From positions 1,054,001 to 1,118,000 of the forward strand of contig NZ_JANADK010000001.1 in the NCBI RefSeq assembly GCF_024199795.1: 64,000 nucleotides of DNA, given 5' to 3'. The position numbers and the translations under genes are program-made. This document shows positions 63,875 through 64,000 of this stretch, piece after piece. This DNA comes from Bradyrhizobium sp. CCGB01. Its GTDB lineage: Bacteria > Pseudomonadota > Alphaproteobacteria > Rhizobiales > Xanthobacteraceae. The notes under the pieces are model-generated. The model was not told the origin of the DNA and ran no database searches. It saw only the letters and a program-made list of their open reading frames with translations. Positions within the stretch are counted from its first letter, which is position 1, and each line of letters starts with the position of its first letter.

Positions 63875-64000
63875 ATGCACATTTCGAACGAAGGCCTGCT
63901 CGTCATCCTGTTCGTCGGCCTGGTCGCCGGCTGGCTGGCCGGGAAGATCGTGCGGGGCGCCGGGTTCGGCATCATCGGCGACATCGTGATCGGCATCTGC
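63875..64000 (+). CDS. GlsB/YeaQ/YmgE-type small membrane protein, cut by window edge
   Basis: The first 42 codons read MHISNEGLLVILFVGLVAGW then LAGKIVRGAGFGIIGDIVIG, matching the first one and a half membrane helices of the GlsB/YeaQ family (usually 80-85 residues with three helices and Gly-rich turns). GGAGGG lies 9 nt upstream of the ATG. The family is linked to general and envelope stress; the exact role is unknown. The C-terminal half is outside the window. Confidence 0.85.
   Translation, partial: MHISNEGLLVILFVGLVAGWLAGKIVRGAGFGIIGDIVIGIC

Overview
The window looks like chromosome of a Bradyrhizobium, close to the B. japonicum/diazoefficiens group. The evidence is: very high GC with strong third-position GC; a near-complete 5-aminolevulinate synthase (hemA) preceded by a FixK-type box; an Irr-type Fur paralogue followed closely by a methanethiol S-methyltransferase-like gene; many TRAP and ABC importers; and dispersed REP-like palindromes. 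From memory, not from a search, hemA, the irr paralogue and mddA lie in this order in B. diazoefficiens USDA 110. No rRNA, tRNA, CRISPR array or prophage was seen.

Layout. 1-5.7 kb: hemA (cut by the left edge), then a divergent GntR/FCD regulator and a TRAP transporter operon (DctP-Q-M) ending in a type II dehydroquinase paralogue. 5.7-13 kb: a metallo-beta-lactamase-fold hydrolase, a chemotaxis receptor, a small outer-membrane beta-barrel with a clear terminator, an AEC-type transporter and several small proteins of unknown role. 13-18.3 kb: a complete oligopeptide-type ABC importer, divergent from a TetR regulator. 19-27 kb: a DUF3313 lipoprotein behind a promoter with a TetR-type operator in its spacer, a DUF2147 protein, an Irr-like regulator under a FixK box, and two paralogous winged-helix/TPR regulators around mddA and a GFA-type protein. 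26-33 kb: a fumarase/aspartase-superfamily lyase, an M29 aminopeptidase, a cupin, an amidohydrolase and small enzymes. 33-42.6 kb: an ABC-2-type exporter pair, then a branched-chain (Liv/HAAT) importer operon that contains an acyl-CoA ligase.

42.8-54.2 kb is the most unusual part. It holds an IS5-like, inverted-repeat-bounded 936-bp cassette with no transposase that carries a secreted Cache-domain gene. Next come a LapG-like (BTLCP) periplasmic cysteine protease, a 609-bp AT-rich palindrome-rich leader, a 1768-residue FecR/VCBS surface protein with five tandem repeats of exactly 414 bp, and a CHASE2 adenylate cyclase. 54.2-63.4 kb is a second oligopeptide-type ABC system with two divergent substrate-binding proteins, with an AtzG-like/AtzE-like amidase pair embedded between its two ATPase genes. 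The window ends inside a GlsB/YeaQ-type membrane protein.

How the genes work together: most of the window is nutrient uptake coupled to a first catabolic step (TRAP with dehydroquinase, Liv with CoA ligase, Opp with amidase). FixK-type boxes at hemA and the irr paralogue suggest oxygen-linked control of haem and iron functions. The protease-adhesin-cyclase block suggests a surface-attachment module with its own cAMP signalling.
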